From Gottschalkia purinilytica (GTDB taxonomy: Bacteria; Bacillota; Clostridia; Tissierellales; Gottschalkiaceae), in the NCBI RefSeq assembly GCF_001190785.1, contig NZ_LGSS01000019.1, positions 1 to 59,919 of the forward strand: a stretch of DNA of 59,919 nucleotides. The letters run 5' to 3'. The notes below the pieces were generated by a model. The model had not been told where the DNA came from, did no database searches, and saw only the letters and a list, made by a program, of their open reading frames with translations. The number at the start of each line of letters is the position of its first letter. Position 1 is the stretch's first letter. Shown in pieces: positions 9,063 to 17,459 of the stretch. The position numbers were made by a program, and so were the translations under genes.

Positions 9063-9831
9063 TCGGAAAATTTGAATATATATTCATTTTTCGGCCTCTA
9101 ACAAAACCTATTAAAGTTATATTAAGATCTTTAGCCATTTCTACAGTTAAATTAGTTGGAGCTGACCTTGATATTATAGCTGGTATTCCCCTTTTAGCTA
9201 CCTTTATTAAAACCTCTGAAGATATTCTTCCACTTGTTAAAATCATTTTATCTTTTAAGTCTATATCTTCCATTAAAGTTTTTCCTAGAATTTTATCAAG
9301 TGCATTGTGTCTTCCTATATCTTCTTCAAATATTAATATATTGTCCTTATCACATAAGGCACAACTATGAACACCACCTGTTTTTAAGAAAAGTTCTGAC
9401 TCTTTATTAAAGATTCTTATAAGTCTTATAATATCTTCCTTGTCTATTTTAAAGTCATGTTTTATCTTCTTAGATTTAAAAGAGTCTATGACATTATAAA
9501 AAACTGTACCTTTACCACAACCTGTAGTTATAGTTCTTTTACCATATAGTTTTTCTTTTAAGTTTGTTTTATTTTTAGTATATACATAAGCTATACCTTT
9601 TTTATGATCTATTTTTACGTCTAATATATCTTCTTTTGTACCTATAAGACCTTCTGAATGTAGGAACCCTATAGCTAGATGTTCTAAAGAACTTGGTGTA
9701 CAAAGAAGAGTTATAAACTCATTATCATTTAGAAATATTGTAAAAGGATATTCAACTATAACTTCATCTGTTTCTTCAGCTACATCGTTATCTTTTATTC
9801 TTATAATATCAACTTCCTTAACTTCGTTCAT
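9049..9831 (-). CDS. fdhD: Formate dehydrogenase sulfurtransferase FdhD
   Basis: FdhD passes sulfur from the cysteine desulfurase to the bis-MGD cofactor and is required for active formate dehydrogenase. The family blocks are present: EYPFTIFLND near residue 27, LCTPSSLEHLAIGFLHSEG, RTITTGCGKGT, GGVHSCALCD and the ED(I)GRHNALDKILG segment. In E. coli the catalytic loop has two cysteines (CxxC). Here only Cys105 is present (TTGCGKGT), so the second is replaced. It is the last gene of the hylC-to-fdhD run. The length (260 aa) is normal. Confidence 0.95.
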   Translation of the reverse strand: MNEVKEVDIIRIKDNDVAEETDEVIVEYPFTIFLNDNEFITLLCTPSSLEHLAIGFLHSEGLIGTKEDILDVKIDHKKGIAYVYTKNKTNLKEKLYGKRTITTGCGKGTVFYNVIDSFKSKKIKHDFKIDKEDIIRLIRIFNKESELFLKTGGVHSCALCDKDNILIFEEDIGRHNALDKILGKTLMEDIDLKDKMILTSGRISSEVLIKVAKRGIPAIISRSAPTNLTVEMAKDLNITLIGFVRGRKMNIYSNFPSLNF

Positions 9832-9850
9832 AATATCGCTCCATTTAACT

Positions 9851-10450
9851 TTAATTTGAATAGTTTTTTATATAATTATCTAGTTCTTCTCTAGTATTTA
9901 AATTAATAAACATTTCCCATTTGGGGCTAAATTTTCTTGCTTGTTCTTCTTCTATATATAATGTATCTACCTTTTTTAATAACGAATTTACCGATCTTTT
10001 GTCTTCTTTTAAGTGTTCCTCTATTTCTTCAACTAAATCCTTTGAATAAAAACCATTAAACGCCTCTATCCAACCTCCTAGCCTGGTTATACAAGCTTTA
10101 GGATTAAGTTCATTTATCTTCTTTTTCATATATCTTATATACTCTAAATTTACGTTAGGCATATCACAAGCTATAAAGTAAGAATACCTACTACTTGCAT
10201 TCTTAAGTCCTACATGAATACCACTTAAAGGACCCATACCTTTTATTATGTCACTTGTTATCTTATCTGAAAGTCCTACATAGTATTCTGGCTTATTTGT
10301 AACTATAACTATTTCTTCAAATTCTTCTTTAAGCTTATTTATGACAATATCCATAAGCCTTCTTTCTTTTATTCTTAGAAACTGCTTATCAAATCCCATT
10401 CTGCTACTTTTTCCTCCAGCTAAAATAACAGCCGTCTTAAACTTTTCCAT
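9851..10450 (-). CDS. mobA: Molybdenum cofactor guanylyltransferase MobA
   Basis: MobA attaches GMP to the metal-pterin to make the guanine dinucleotide form, which formate dehydrogenase needs as bis-MGD. The nucleotide-binding signature ILAGGKSSRMGFDK occupies residues 9-22, and the metal-binding ACDMPNV block is near residue 95. The length is 199 aa. It sits between mogA and fdhD, so guanylylation and sulfuration genes are consecutive. Confidence 0.94.
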   Translation of the reverse strand: MEKFKTAVILAGGKSSRMGFDKQFLRIKERRLMDIVINKLKEEFEEIVIVTNKPEYYVGLSDKITSDIIKGMGPLSGIHVGLKNASSRYSYFIACDMPNVNLEYIRYMKKKINELNPKACITRLGGWIEAFNGFYSKDLVEEIEEHLKEDKRSVNSLLKKVDTLYIEEEQARKFSPKWEMFINLNTREELDNYIKNYSN

Positions 10451-10465
10451 AGTATCTCCTCAACT

Positions 10466-10957
10466 CTATCTCCCACACTCACTTGTCCTGCCAGTTAGAA
10501 TCTCTAGTCCATGATGAACTGAATCTATAATATATTCTAAAGTTTCTCTAACAGCTTTCTGACTACCAGGTAAATTTATAATAAGAGTTTTATCATTTCT
10601 TATTCCTGCCATAGCTCTTGAAAGCATAGCTCTTGGAGTGATTTGTAAGCTAAAGTATCTCATTGCTTCTGGTATACCTGGAACTAATCTATCTACTACA
10701 TTTAGAGTAGCTTCTGGAGTTACATCTCTTTTACTAAATCCAGTTCCACCTGTAGTTAAAATAAGATCTACATTAAGTTCATCTGACATATATATCATTT
10801 GTTGTGATAACATATCTTTTTCATCAGGAACAATAGTATATTTTTCTACTTTGTACCCTTTAGACTCTACTATTTCGATTATAGTTTTACCACTTAAGTC
10901 TTCTCTTTCTCCTTTAGATCCTTTATCACTAGCTGTAATTATACCTACTTTAAACAT
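10466..10957 (-). CDS. Molybdopterin adenylyltransferase, MogA/MoaB family
   Basis: The protein adenylylates molybdopterin before metal insertion by MoeA. The 163-aa chain shows ITASDKGSKGEREDLSG near residue 6, the central LILTTGGTGFSKRDVTPEAT and the late INLPGSQKAV loop, all typical of MogA/MoaB. The start is one base past the stop of the first di-iron gene, so it is translationally linked to the formate dehydrogenase operon. The family is sure; MogA versus MoaB naming is not. Confidence 0.92.
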   Translation of the reverse strand: MFKVGIITASDKGSKGEREDLSGKTIIEIVESKGYKVEKYTIVPDEKDMLSQQMIYMSDELNVDLILTTGGTGFSKRDVTPEATLNVVDRLVPGIPEAMRYFSLQITPRAMLSRAMAGIRNDKTLIINLPGSQKAVRETLEYIIDSVHHGLEILTGRTSECGR

Positions 10958-10958
10958 T

Positions 10959-11456
10959 TTATCCTCCCCAAGGAAGTGTCATATATTCCTTTATTCTTCT
11001 ATCATATTCTTCTTTAAATATAGACTCATGACCTGCTTCCCAATTTGATAGTGTTTCAAAAAGTTCTTTTATAATAGGGTCATCTGCTTCTTTAGAAGCT
11101 TTTTCATAAAACTCTTTAAAATCTCTTTCAATAAGATAAGCCATTCTTAGTATAGTTATATCTGGAACATCACTTTCCTTTAAAGCTTCATCTATCTTCT
11201 CTTTTTTTGCTCTTTCTTCGAGAATATCTTTATCTGTATTTATAAAATTTTTATCTATTTCAAATGTGTCATTTTTTATATACCTATCTAAATGTCTCTT
11301 TAAAAAATTATAGTGTTCCATCTCAATATCAGCTAAACTTAAGAATAATTCTTTGGCAGTTTCTCTTAGAACCTGTTCTGCCTTTTCTTTAAAGAAATTA
11401 TGACCATCAAGTTCCATTTGCATAGCATATCTTATTACTTGTTCATACTTTTTCAT
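10959..11456 (-). CDS. Rubrerythrin/ferritin-like di-iron protein (copy linked to Cys-FDH)
   Basis: This is a 165-aa four-helix ferritin-like protein without a rubredoxin domain. The expected di-iron ligands can be placed: Glu15, Glu45-x-x-His48, Glu110 and Glu140-x-x-His143. It ends in the conserved tail YMTLPWGG. It starts one base after the catalytic formate dehydrogenase gene and forms part of the 3.2-kb duplicated unit. Proposed roles are peroxide or oxygen protection of the iron-sulfur and metal-pterin centres, or iron supply; neither is proven by sequence. The paralogue at 14273-14770 is the same length. Confidence 0.85.
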   Translation of the reverse strand: MKKYEQVIRYAMQMELDGHNFFKEKAEQVLRETAKELFLSLADIEMEHYNFLKRHLDRYIKNDTFEIDKNFINTDKDILEERAKKEKIDEALKESDVPDITILRMAYLIERDFKEFYEKASKEADDPIIKELFETLSNWEAGHESIFKEEYDRRIKEYMTLPWGG

Positions 11457-11457
11457 T

Positions 11458-14127
11458 TTAGCAACTCCTTTGTATTTTTTCTACATTCACTGCTGCAACT
11501 TTAAGTTCTGGTATTTTAGCAGCAGAGTCAGCCTTAGTATTTGTAAGGTAATTTGCGGCACCTTCTGCAAAATGAAACGGTATAAACATTACATTATCTT
11601 CTACTATATCTGTAACTTTAACTTTTATATCTATGCTACCTCTTCTTGATGTTACCTTAACTTTTTCACTATCTTTAACTCCTAGCTTATTTGCTGTTAC
11701 TTCATTTATCTCTATATATGATTCTGGTACTTTTTCATTTAACTTCTCTACTCTTCCGGTCATAGTTCTAGTATGGTATTGGTAAAGTACCCTACCTGTA
11801 GTTAATATATATGGATATTCCTTATCTGTAGTTTCAGCACTACCTGTATGATAAACTGGAAAAAATAATCCTTTCCCTCTTGCTATGGCATCCTTGTATA
11901 GATATTTAGTACCTGGATGATCTTTATCTAAACATGGCCATTGTATCCCTTCAGTTTCTATCCTATCGTAAGTAATACCGCCATATTGTGGTGTTACACT
12001 TGCTATTTCTTCCATTATCTCTGAAGGGTGTCTATATTTTTGGGGATATCCTAGCTTATTCATAATCTCCATTAGTATCTGCCAATCTGCTTTAGAATCT
12101 CCTATTGATTCAATAACTTTTCTTACCCTTTGAACTCTTCTTTCTGTATTTGTAAATGTTCCATCTTTTTCAGCAAATGATGCTGCCGGTAAAACAACGT
12201 CAGCTAATTCTGCAGTTTCTGTTAAGAATATATCTTGAACAACTAAGAAATCGATCCTTTCTAATGAATGTTTAACATGATTTATATCAGGATCTGATAA
12301 CATAGGATTTTCTCCCATTATATACAGCATCTTAACACTATCAAGTATTTCGGACATAGTCATTCCTACTTCTCTTGGTAAACTAACACCCCAAGCTTTT
12401 TCAAACTTTTCAGCTATCTCTTCTTTAAACACTTTTTGATATCCTGGCAAGTCTGACGGCAGTCCTCCCATATCACAAGCACCTTGTACATTATTTTGTC
12501 CACGAAGTGGATTTACTCCTGCATTTTCTTTACCTACATTTCCACACATAAGTGCTAGGTTTGATATTGCCATTACAGAGTTTGTTCCTGTTATATGTTG
12601 AGTTATACCCATTGCATAATATATTCCTGCTTTATCTGATTCTGCATACATTCTAGCTGCTTTTATGATATCATCTTTATTTACACCACATATCTCTGCT
12701 ACCTTCTCAGGTGTATATTCTATAAGAGATTCTTTAACTTCTTCAAAGTTTTCAGTTCTTTCTTCTATATAATCTTTATCATAAAGTTCATTTTCAATTA
12801 TATAGTTCATCATTCCATTTAAAACTGCTATGTTAGTTCCAGGCTTAATTTGTAAGAATATATCAGCTTTATCTGCAAGTTCTATTTTTCTAGGATCAGC
12901 TACTATTATTTTAGCTCCCTTTTTCTTAGCCTGTTTCATTTTAGTTGCTATAACTGGATGATTCTCTGTAGTATTTGAACCTATAATAAATATAACATCT
13001 GAATCAAGAACTTCATTTATGCTATTTGTCATAGCTCCACTTCCTAATGTAGTTGCAAGTCCTGAAACTGTAGAAGCATGACAAAGACGAGCACAGTGAT
13101 CTATGTTATTAGTTCCTATGGCAGCTCTAAATAGCTTTTGGAATAGGTAGTTTTCTTCATTTGTACATCTTGCTGAAGTAAATCCACCTAAAGCATTAGC
13201 TCCGTATTTTTCTTTAGTTTCTTTTATTTTTGAAACTATCAGATTAAGTGCTTCTTCCCATGAAGCTTCTTCAAATTTACCATTCTTCTTTATAAGAGGA
13301 GTTTTAAGTCTATCTGGATGATTTATAAAAGGATAACCAAATTTACCTTTTACACATAAAAGTCCATTATTAGATGGTCCTTTATATGGTTTAGAGTCAA
13401 CTACTTGGTTTCCTTTAGTTATTAGCTCTAATTGACAACCTACTCCACAGTAAGGGCAAGTTGTTAAGGTACTTTTAGTTTCCCATTCTCTAAAGCTCTC
13501 TCTAGACTTAGGCATTAGTGCTCCTACTGGACATGCTGATACACAGTTTCCACATGAAACACAATCTGAATCTTCTAGTCCATTTTTAGATGGAGTACCT
13601 ACATGAGTTCTAAATCCTCTTTCATTTAATCCTATAGCTGATGTTCCCTGTAAATCACTACATACTCTAACACATTTACCACATAAGATACACTTATTTG
13701 GATCATGGTAATAAAAGTGATTACTATCATCTATTGGTAGGTTTCTTTTTTCACCTTTATAACTTCCTGCTTTAACATTATAATCATAACAGTAATTTTG
13801 TAATTTACAGTTACCTGATTTTTCACAAGTTAAGCAGTCATTTGGATGATTTGAAAATAAAAGATCTAGAATATCTTTTCTTGCTTTTATTACTTTTTTA
13901 CTATGTGTTTCTATATTCATACCATCTTCTACTTTAAGAGAACAAGATGTTATAAGGTTTCTTTTTCCTTCAACCTCAACAACGCATAATCTACAAGAAG
14001 AATCTGGCTCTAGTCTTTCATCGTAACATAAAGTAGGTATATCTATTCCATTTTCTTTACAAGCTTGAAGTACCGTAATATCCTCATGGACTTCATATTG
14101 CTTTCCGTTAATAACTATATTTACCAT
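11458..14127 (-). CDS. Formate dehydrogenase catalytic subunit, cysteine form
   Basis: The protein (889 aa) interconverts formate and CO2 at a Mo- or W-bis-pterin centre. Domain order: a 2Fe-2S ferredoxin domain (Cys34, 45, 48 and one near 63); a NuoG-type His/Cys cluster (HPNDCLTCEKSGNCKLQNYC); two 4Fe-4S clusters (CILCGKCVRVC, CVSCGNCVSACP); the catalytic-domain cluster CPYCGVGCQ; then the molybdopterin domains. The metal ligand is Cys349 (codon 13081-13083, in CARLCHAST), where the upstream paralogue has selenocysteine. Cys-type enzymes are usually slower than Sec-type ones. It is likely to share the HylCBA partners. Its own 145-nt leader carries an inverted repeat over the ribosome site. 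Confidence 0.95.
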   Translation of the reverse strand: MVNIVINGKQYEVHEDITVLQACKENGIDIPTLCYDERLEPDSSCRLCVVEVEGKRNLITSCSLKVEDGMNIETHSKKVIKARKDILDLLFSNHPNDCLTCEKSGNCKLQNYCYDYNVKAGSYKGEKRNLPIDDSNHFYYHDPNKCILCGKCVRVCSDLQGTSAIGLNERGFRTHVGTPSKNGLEDSDCVSCGNCVSACPVGALMPKSRESFREWETKSTLTTCPYCGVGCQLELITKGNQVVDSKPYKGPSNNGLLCVKGKFGYPFINHPDRLKTPLIKKNGKFEEASWEEALNLIVSKIKETKEKYGANALGGFTSARCTNEENYLFQKLFRAAIGTNNIDHCARLCHASTVSGLATTLGSGAMTNSINEVLDSDVIFIIGSNTTENHPVIATKMKQAKKKGAKIIVADPRKIELADKADIFLQIKPGTNIAVLNGMMNYIIENELYDKDYIEERTENFEEVKESLIEYTPEKVAEICGVNKDDIIKAARMYAESDKAGIYYAMGITQHITGTNSVMAISNLALMCGNVGKENAGVNPLRGQNNVQGACDMGGLPSDLPGYQKVFKEEIAEKFEKAWGVSLPREVGMTMSEILDSVKMLYIMGENPMLSDPDINHVKHSLERIDFLVVQDIFLTETAELADVVLPAASFAEKDGTFTNTERRVQRVRKVIESIGDSKADWQILMEIMNKLGYPQKYRHPSEIMEEIASVTPQYGGITYDRIETEGIQWPCLDKDHPGTKYLYKDAIARGKGLFFPVYHTGSAETTDKEYPYILTTGRVLYQYHTRTMTGRVEKLNEKVPESYIEINEVTANKLGVKDSEKVKVTSRRGSIDIKVKVTDIVEDNVMFIPFHFAEGAANYLTNTKADSAAKIPELKVAAVNVEKIQRSC
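13052..13068 (-). other. Degenerate SECIS relic in the Cys formate dehydrogenase
   Basis: This aligns exactly with the SECIS hairpin of the Sec paralogue (offset 3314). Reading the minus strand it is GTTTCAGGACTTGCAAC against GTTGCAGGTCTTGCAAC. One change breaks a stem pair and the other alters the conserved GGUCU loop, so SelB recognition should be lost. Confidence 0.75.
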
Positions 14128-14272
14128 ATCTTTCTCTCCCTAATTATAATACTTTAACTTATTTAAATTAGTTTACCTACAATTAGGGTGTGCTATACTT
14201 AATAAAATAGAGAATCTTGTAAATATGTTAAATATATAGAATTAAATTTGAAAACTGATCTTAAAGTAATTC
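14128..14272 (-). promoter_or_regulatory. Leader of the Cys formate dehydrogenase with RBS-masking inverted repeat
   Basis: An 8-bp perfect inverted repeat, CCCTAATT (mRNA sense, 14188-14181) and AATTAGGG (14145-14138), encloses about 35 nt. The 3' arm includes the GGG of the Shine-Dalgarno GGGAG before the ATG at 14127, so the helix would hide it. The Sec copy has a plain AGGAGG instead. A TTTACA near the middle and a TATAAT just before the ribosome site are visible, but no convincing promoter pair is seen. Confidence 0.45.
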
Positions 14273-14770
14273 TTATCCTCCCCAAGGAAGTGTCATATAT
14301 TCTTTCATTCTTCTATCATATTCTTCTTTGAATATAGACTCATGACCTGCTTCCCAGCCTGACAGCATTTCAAAAAGTTCTTTTATAACAGGATCATCTG
14401 CTTCTTTAGAAGCTTTTTCATAAAACTCTTTGTAATCTCTTTCAATTAGATAAGCCATTCTTAATATAGTTATATCCGGAACATCACTTTCCTTTAAAGC
14501 AGCATCTACATGTTCCTTTTCTGCTCTTTTTTCAAATATATCTTTATCTATATCTGCAAAGCTTCCATCTATCTCAAATGTATCATTTTCCATATACTTA
14601 TCTAAATGCTTTTTTAGGAAATTATAATGATCCATTTCAACATCAGCCAATGTTAAAAATAACTCTTTGGCAGTTTCACTTAAAACTTGCCCAGCCTTTT
14701 CTTTAAAAAAGCTACTTCCATCAAGTTCCATTTGCATAGCATATCTTATTACTTGTTCATACTTTTTCAC
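14273..14770 (-). CDS. Rubrerythrin/ferritin-like di-iron protein (copy linked to Sec-FDH)
   Basis: This is the paralogue of the gene at 10959-11456, also 165 aa, with all di-iron ligands kept (Glu15, Glu45-x-x-His48, Glu110, Glu140-x-x-His143). Differences cluster in the linker between helices 2 and 3 (around residues 60-90), which fits drift outside the metal site. It starts one base after the Sec formate dehydrogenase stop. Both catalytic genes keep their own di-iron neighbour, which suggests a functional tie and not chance. No terminator is visible after it, so transcription may continue into the Cys copy. Confidence 0.85.
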   Translation of the reverse strand: MKKYEQVIRYAMQMELDGSSFFKEKAGQVLSETAKELFLTLADVEMDHYNFLKKHLDKYMENDTFEIDGSFADIDKDIFEKRAEKEHVDAALKESDVPDITILRMAYLIERDYKEFYEKASKEADDPVIKELFEMLSGWEAGHESIFKEEYDRRMKEYMTLPWGG

Positions 14771-14771
14771 T

Positions 14772-17441
14772 TTAACAGCTCCTTTGTAACTTTTCTATTT
14801 TTACTGCTGCAACCTTAAGCTCTGGTATCTTGGCAATAGAGTCAAGTTTAGTATTTGTAAGGTAATTTGCAGCACCTTCCGCAAAGTGGAATGGTATAAA
14901 CACTACATCTTCATCTACTATATCTGTAACTTTAACTTTTATATCTATACTACCCCTTCTTGATGTAACTTTAGCTTTTTCACCATCTTTAAGTCCTAGC
15001 TTATTTGCTGTTATTTCATTTATCTCTATATATGACTCTGGTACTAATTTATCTAAACCTTCTACTCTTCCTGTCATAGTTCTAGTGTGATAATGATAAA
15101 GTACCCTACCTGTAGTTAATATATGTGGATATTCTTTATCTGTAGTTTCAGCACTACCTGTATGGTAAACTGGGAAGAATAATCCTCTACCTCTTGCTAT
15201 AGCTTCTTTGTGTAGATATTTAGTACCTGGATGATTTTCGTCTGGACATGGCCATTGTAATCCTTCAGCTTCTATTCTATCGTAAGTTATACCGCCATAT
15301 TGTGGTGTTACGCTTGCTATTTCTTCCATTATCTCCGAAGGATTTCTATATTTTTTAGAATATCCTAATCTATTCATAATCTCCATTAGTATCTGCCAAT
15401 CTGCTCTAGCTTCTCCTACTGGTTCGATAGCTTTCCTTACTCTTTGAACTCTTCTTTCTGTATTTGTAAATGTTCCATCCTTCTCAGCAAATGATGCCGC
15501 TGGCAATACAACATCAGCTAATTCTGCAGTTTCTGTTAAGAATATATCTTGAACAACTATAAAGTCCTTTTCTTCTAATGCGTGTTTAACATGGTTTATG
15601 TCAGGATCTGATACCATAGGGTTTTCTCCCATTATATATAAGAACTTAACGTTATCAAGCATTTCTGATATAGACATTCCTACTTCTCTTGATAAGCTAA
15701 CATCCCAAGCTTTTTCAAACTTTTCAGCTATCTCTTCTTTAAATACTTTTTGATATCCTGGTAAGTCTGCTGGCAGTCCTCCCATATCACAAGCACCTTG
15801 TACGTTATTTTGTCCACGAAGTGGATTTACCCCTGCGTGTTCTTTACCTATATTCCCACACATAAGTGCTAGGTTTGATATAGATATTACAGAGTGTGTT
15901 CCTGTTATATGTTGAGTTATACCCATTGCATAATATATTCCTGCTTTATCTGATTCTGCATACATTTTAGCTGCTTTTATAATATCATCTTTATTTACAC
16001 CACATATTTCTGCTACCTTCTCAGGTGTATATTCTATAAGAGATTCTTTAAGTTCTTCAAAGTTTTCAGTTCTATCTTCTATATAAGATTTATCATAAAG
16101 TTCATTTTCAATTATATAATTCATCATTCCATTTAAAAGTGCTATATTAGTTCCAGGCTTGATTTGTAAGAATATATCGGCTTTATCTGCAAGCTCTATT
16201 TTTCTAGGATCAGCTACTATTATTTTAGCTCCTTTTTTCTTAGCCTGTTTCATTTTAGTTCCTATAACTGGATGATTTTCTGTAGTATTTGATCCAATAA
16301 CAAATATAACATCATTATTTACAACTTCGTCTATGCTATTAGTCATAGCTCCACTTCCTAATGTAGTTGCAAGACCTGCAACTGTAGAAGCGTGTCAGAG
16401 TCGTGCACAATGATCTACGTTATTAGTTCCTATAGCAGCTCTAAATAGCTTTTGGAATAGGTAGTTTTCTTCATTTGTACATCTTGCTGAACTAAACCCA
16501 CCCAAAGCATTAGCCCCATGTTTGTCCTTAGTTTCTTTCATTTTTGATGCTATCAAACTAAGTGCTTCTTCCCATGAGGCTTCTTCAAATTTACCATTTT
16601 TCTTTATAAGAGGAGTTTTAAGTCTATCTTTATGGTTTATAAAAGGATAACCAAACTTACCTTTTACGCATAATAGACCATCATTAGGATTTCCCTTATG
16701 AGGCTCTACTCCAACTACCTTATCATTAGACACTATTAAGTCTAATTGGCAACCTACTCCACAGTATGAACAAGTTGTTCTTACTTTTTTAGTATCCCAT
16801 TTTCTGAATCTCTCTCTAGACTTAGGCATTAGTGCCCCTACTGGACAAACTGATACACAGTTTCCACATGAAACACAAGTTGAATGTTCTAGTCCATTTT
16901 CAAATGGAGTTCCTACATGGGTTTCAAATCCTCTTTCATTTAAACCTATAGCTGATGTTCCTTGTAGACTATTACATACTCTAACACATTTACCACATAA
17001 GATACATTTATTTGGATCGTAGTAATAGAAATGATTACTATCATCTATAGGTAAGTTTCTTTTTTCTCCTTTAAAACTTCCTTCTACAACTCCATAATCG
17101 TAACAATAATCTTGTAATTTACAGTCTCCTGATTTGCTACAAGTTAAACAGTCATTCGGATGATTTGAAAATAAAAGATCTAGAATATCTCTTCTTGACT
17201 TTATTACTTTCTCACTATGTGTTTGTATATTCATACCATCTTCTACTTTAAGAGAACATGATGTCATAAGATTATTTCTTCCTTCAACTTCTACTACACA
17301 TAGTCTACAAGAAGCATCTGGTTCTAATCTTTCATCATGACATAAAGTAGGTATATTTATATTATTTTCTTGGCAAGCTTGAAGTACCGTGATATTCTCA
17401 CGGACTTCATAGCTTTTGCCGTTGATAGTTATTTTTACCAT
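14772..17441 (-). CDS. fdhF: Formate dehydrogenase catalytic subunit, selenocysteine form
   Basis: This is one 889-aa selenoprotein gene that conventional translation would split in two at the TGA at 16395-16397. Reasons to read through: the frame continues without a shift for 540 more codons; the TGA aligns with Cys349 of the neighbouring paralogue (CARL-U-HAST); and a bacterial SECIS hairpin follows 12 nt downstream. Domains match the Cys copy: 2Fe-2S, NuoG-like His/Cys cluster, two 4Fe-4S (CILCGKCVRVC, CVSCGNCVSVCP), the catalytic cluster CSYCGVGCQ, and the bis-pterin domains. Sec349 is expected to ligate Mo or W. The hylCBA genes directly upstream point to an NAD- and ferredoxin-linked, electron-bifurcating complex as described for Clostridium acidurici. 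Start: ATG at 17441 with AGGAGG 8 nt upstream. Confidence 0.96.
16350..16394 (-). promoter_or_regulatory. SECIS element for Sec349
   Basis: The apical hairpin at 16366-16382 reads GTTGCAGGTCTTGCAAC on the minus strand. It is a perfect 6-bp stem with the loop GGUCU, the SelB-binding motif of E. coli fdhF. It begins 12 nt after the UGA, the expected spacing, and the flanking CTTCTA and TAGGAAG can extend the stem. This places SelB plus Sec-tRNA at the codon. Confidence 0.93.
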
Positions 17442-17459
17442 CGGCTTTTCCTCCTAGCT

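Larger units (their letters stand above)
10959..14127 (-). repeat. Tandem duplication unit, copy with Cys (fdh plus di-iron gene)
   Basis: This two-gene unit is 3169 bp long, exactly the same as the unit at 14273-17441, and is offset from it by 3314 bp. Both genes correspond codon by codon across the whole length with no net insertion or deletion. The intervening 145 bp is unique. Confidence 0.95.
14273..17441 (-). repeat. Tandem duplication unit, copy with Sec (fdh plus di-iron gene)
   Basis: This is the partner of the unit at 10959-14127, of identical 3169-bp length. It lies directly behind hylA, so this is probably the position of the original single copy. Confidence 0.95.

Noticed and set aside
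16395-16397. TGA that splits the upstream formate dehydrogenase into two open frames (348 and 524 codons)
   Set aside because: It is not a frameshift or pseudogene: the frame is continuous, the TGA aligns with Cys349 of the paralogue, and a canonical SECIS follows. It is read as selenocysteine.
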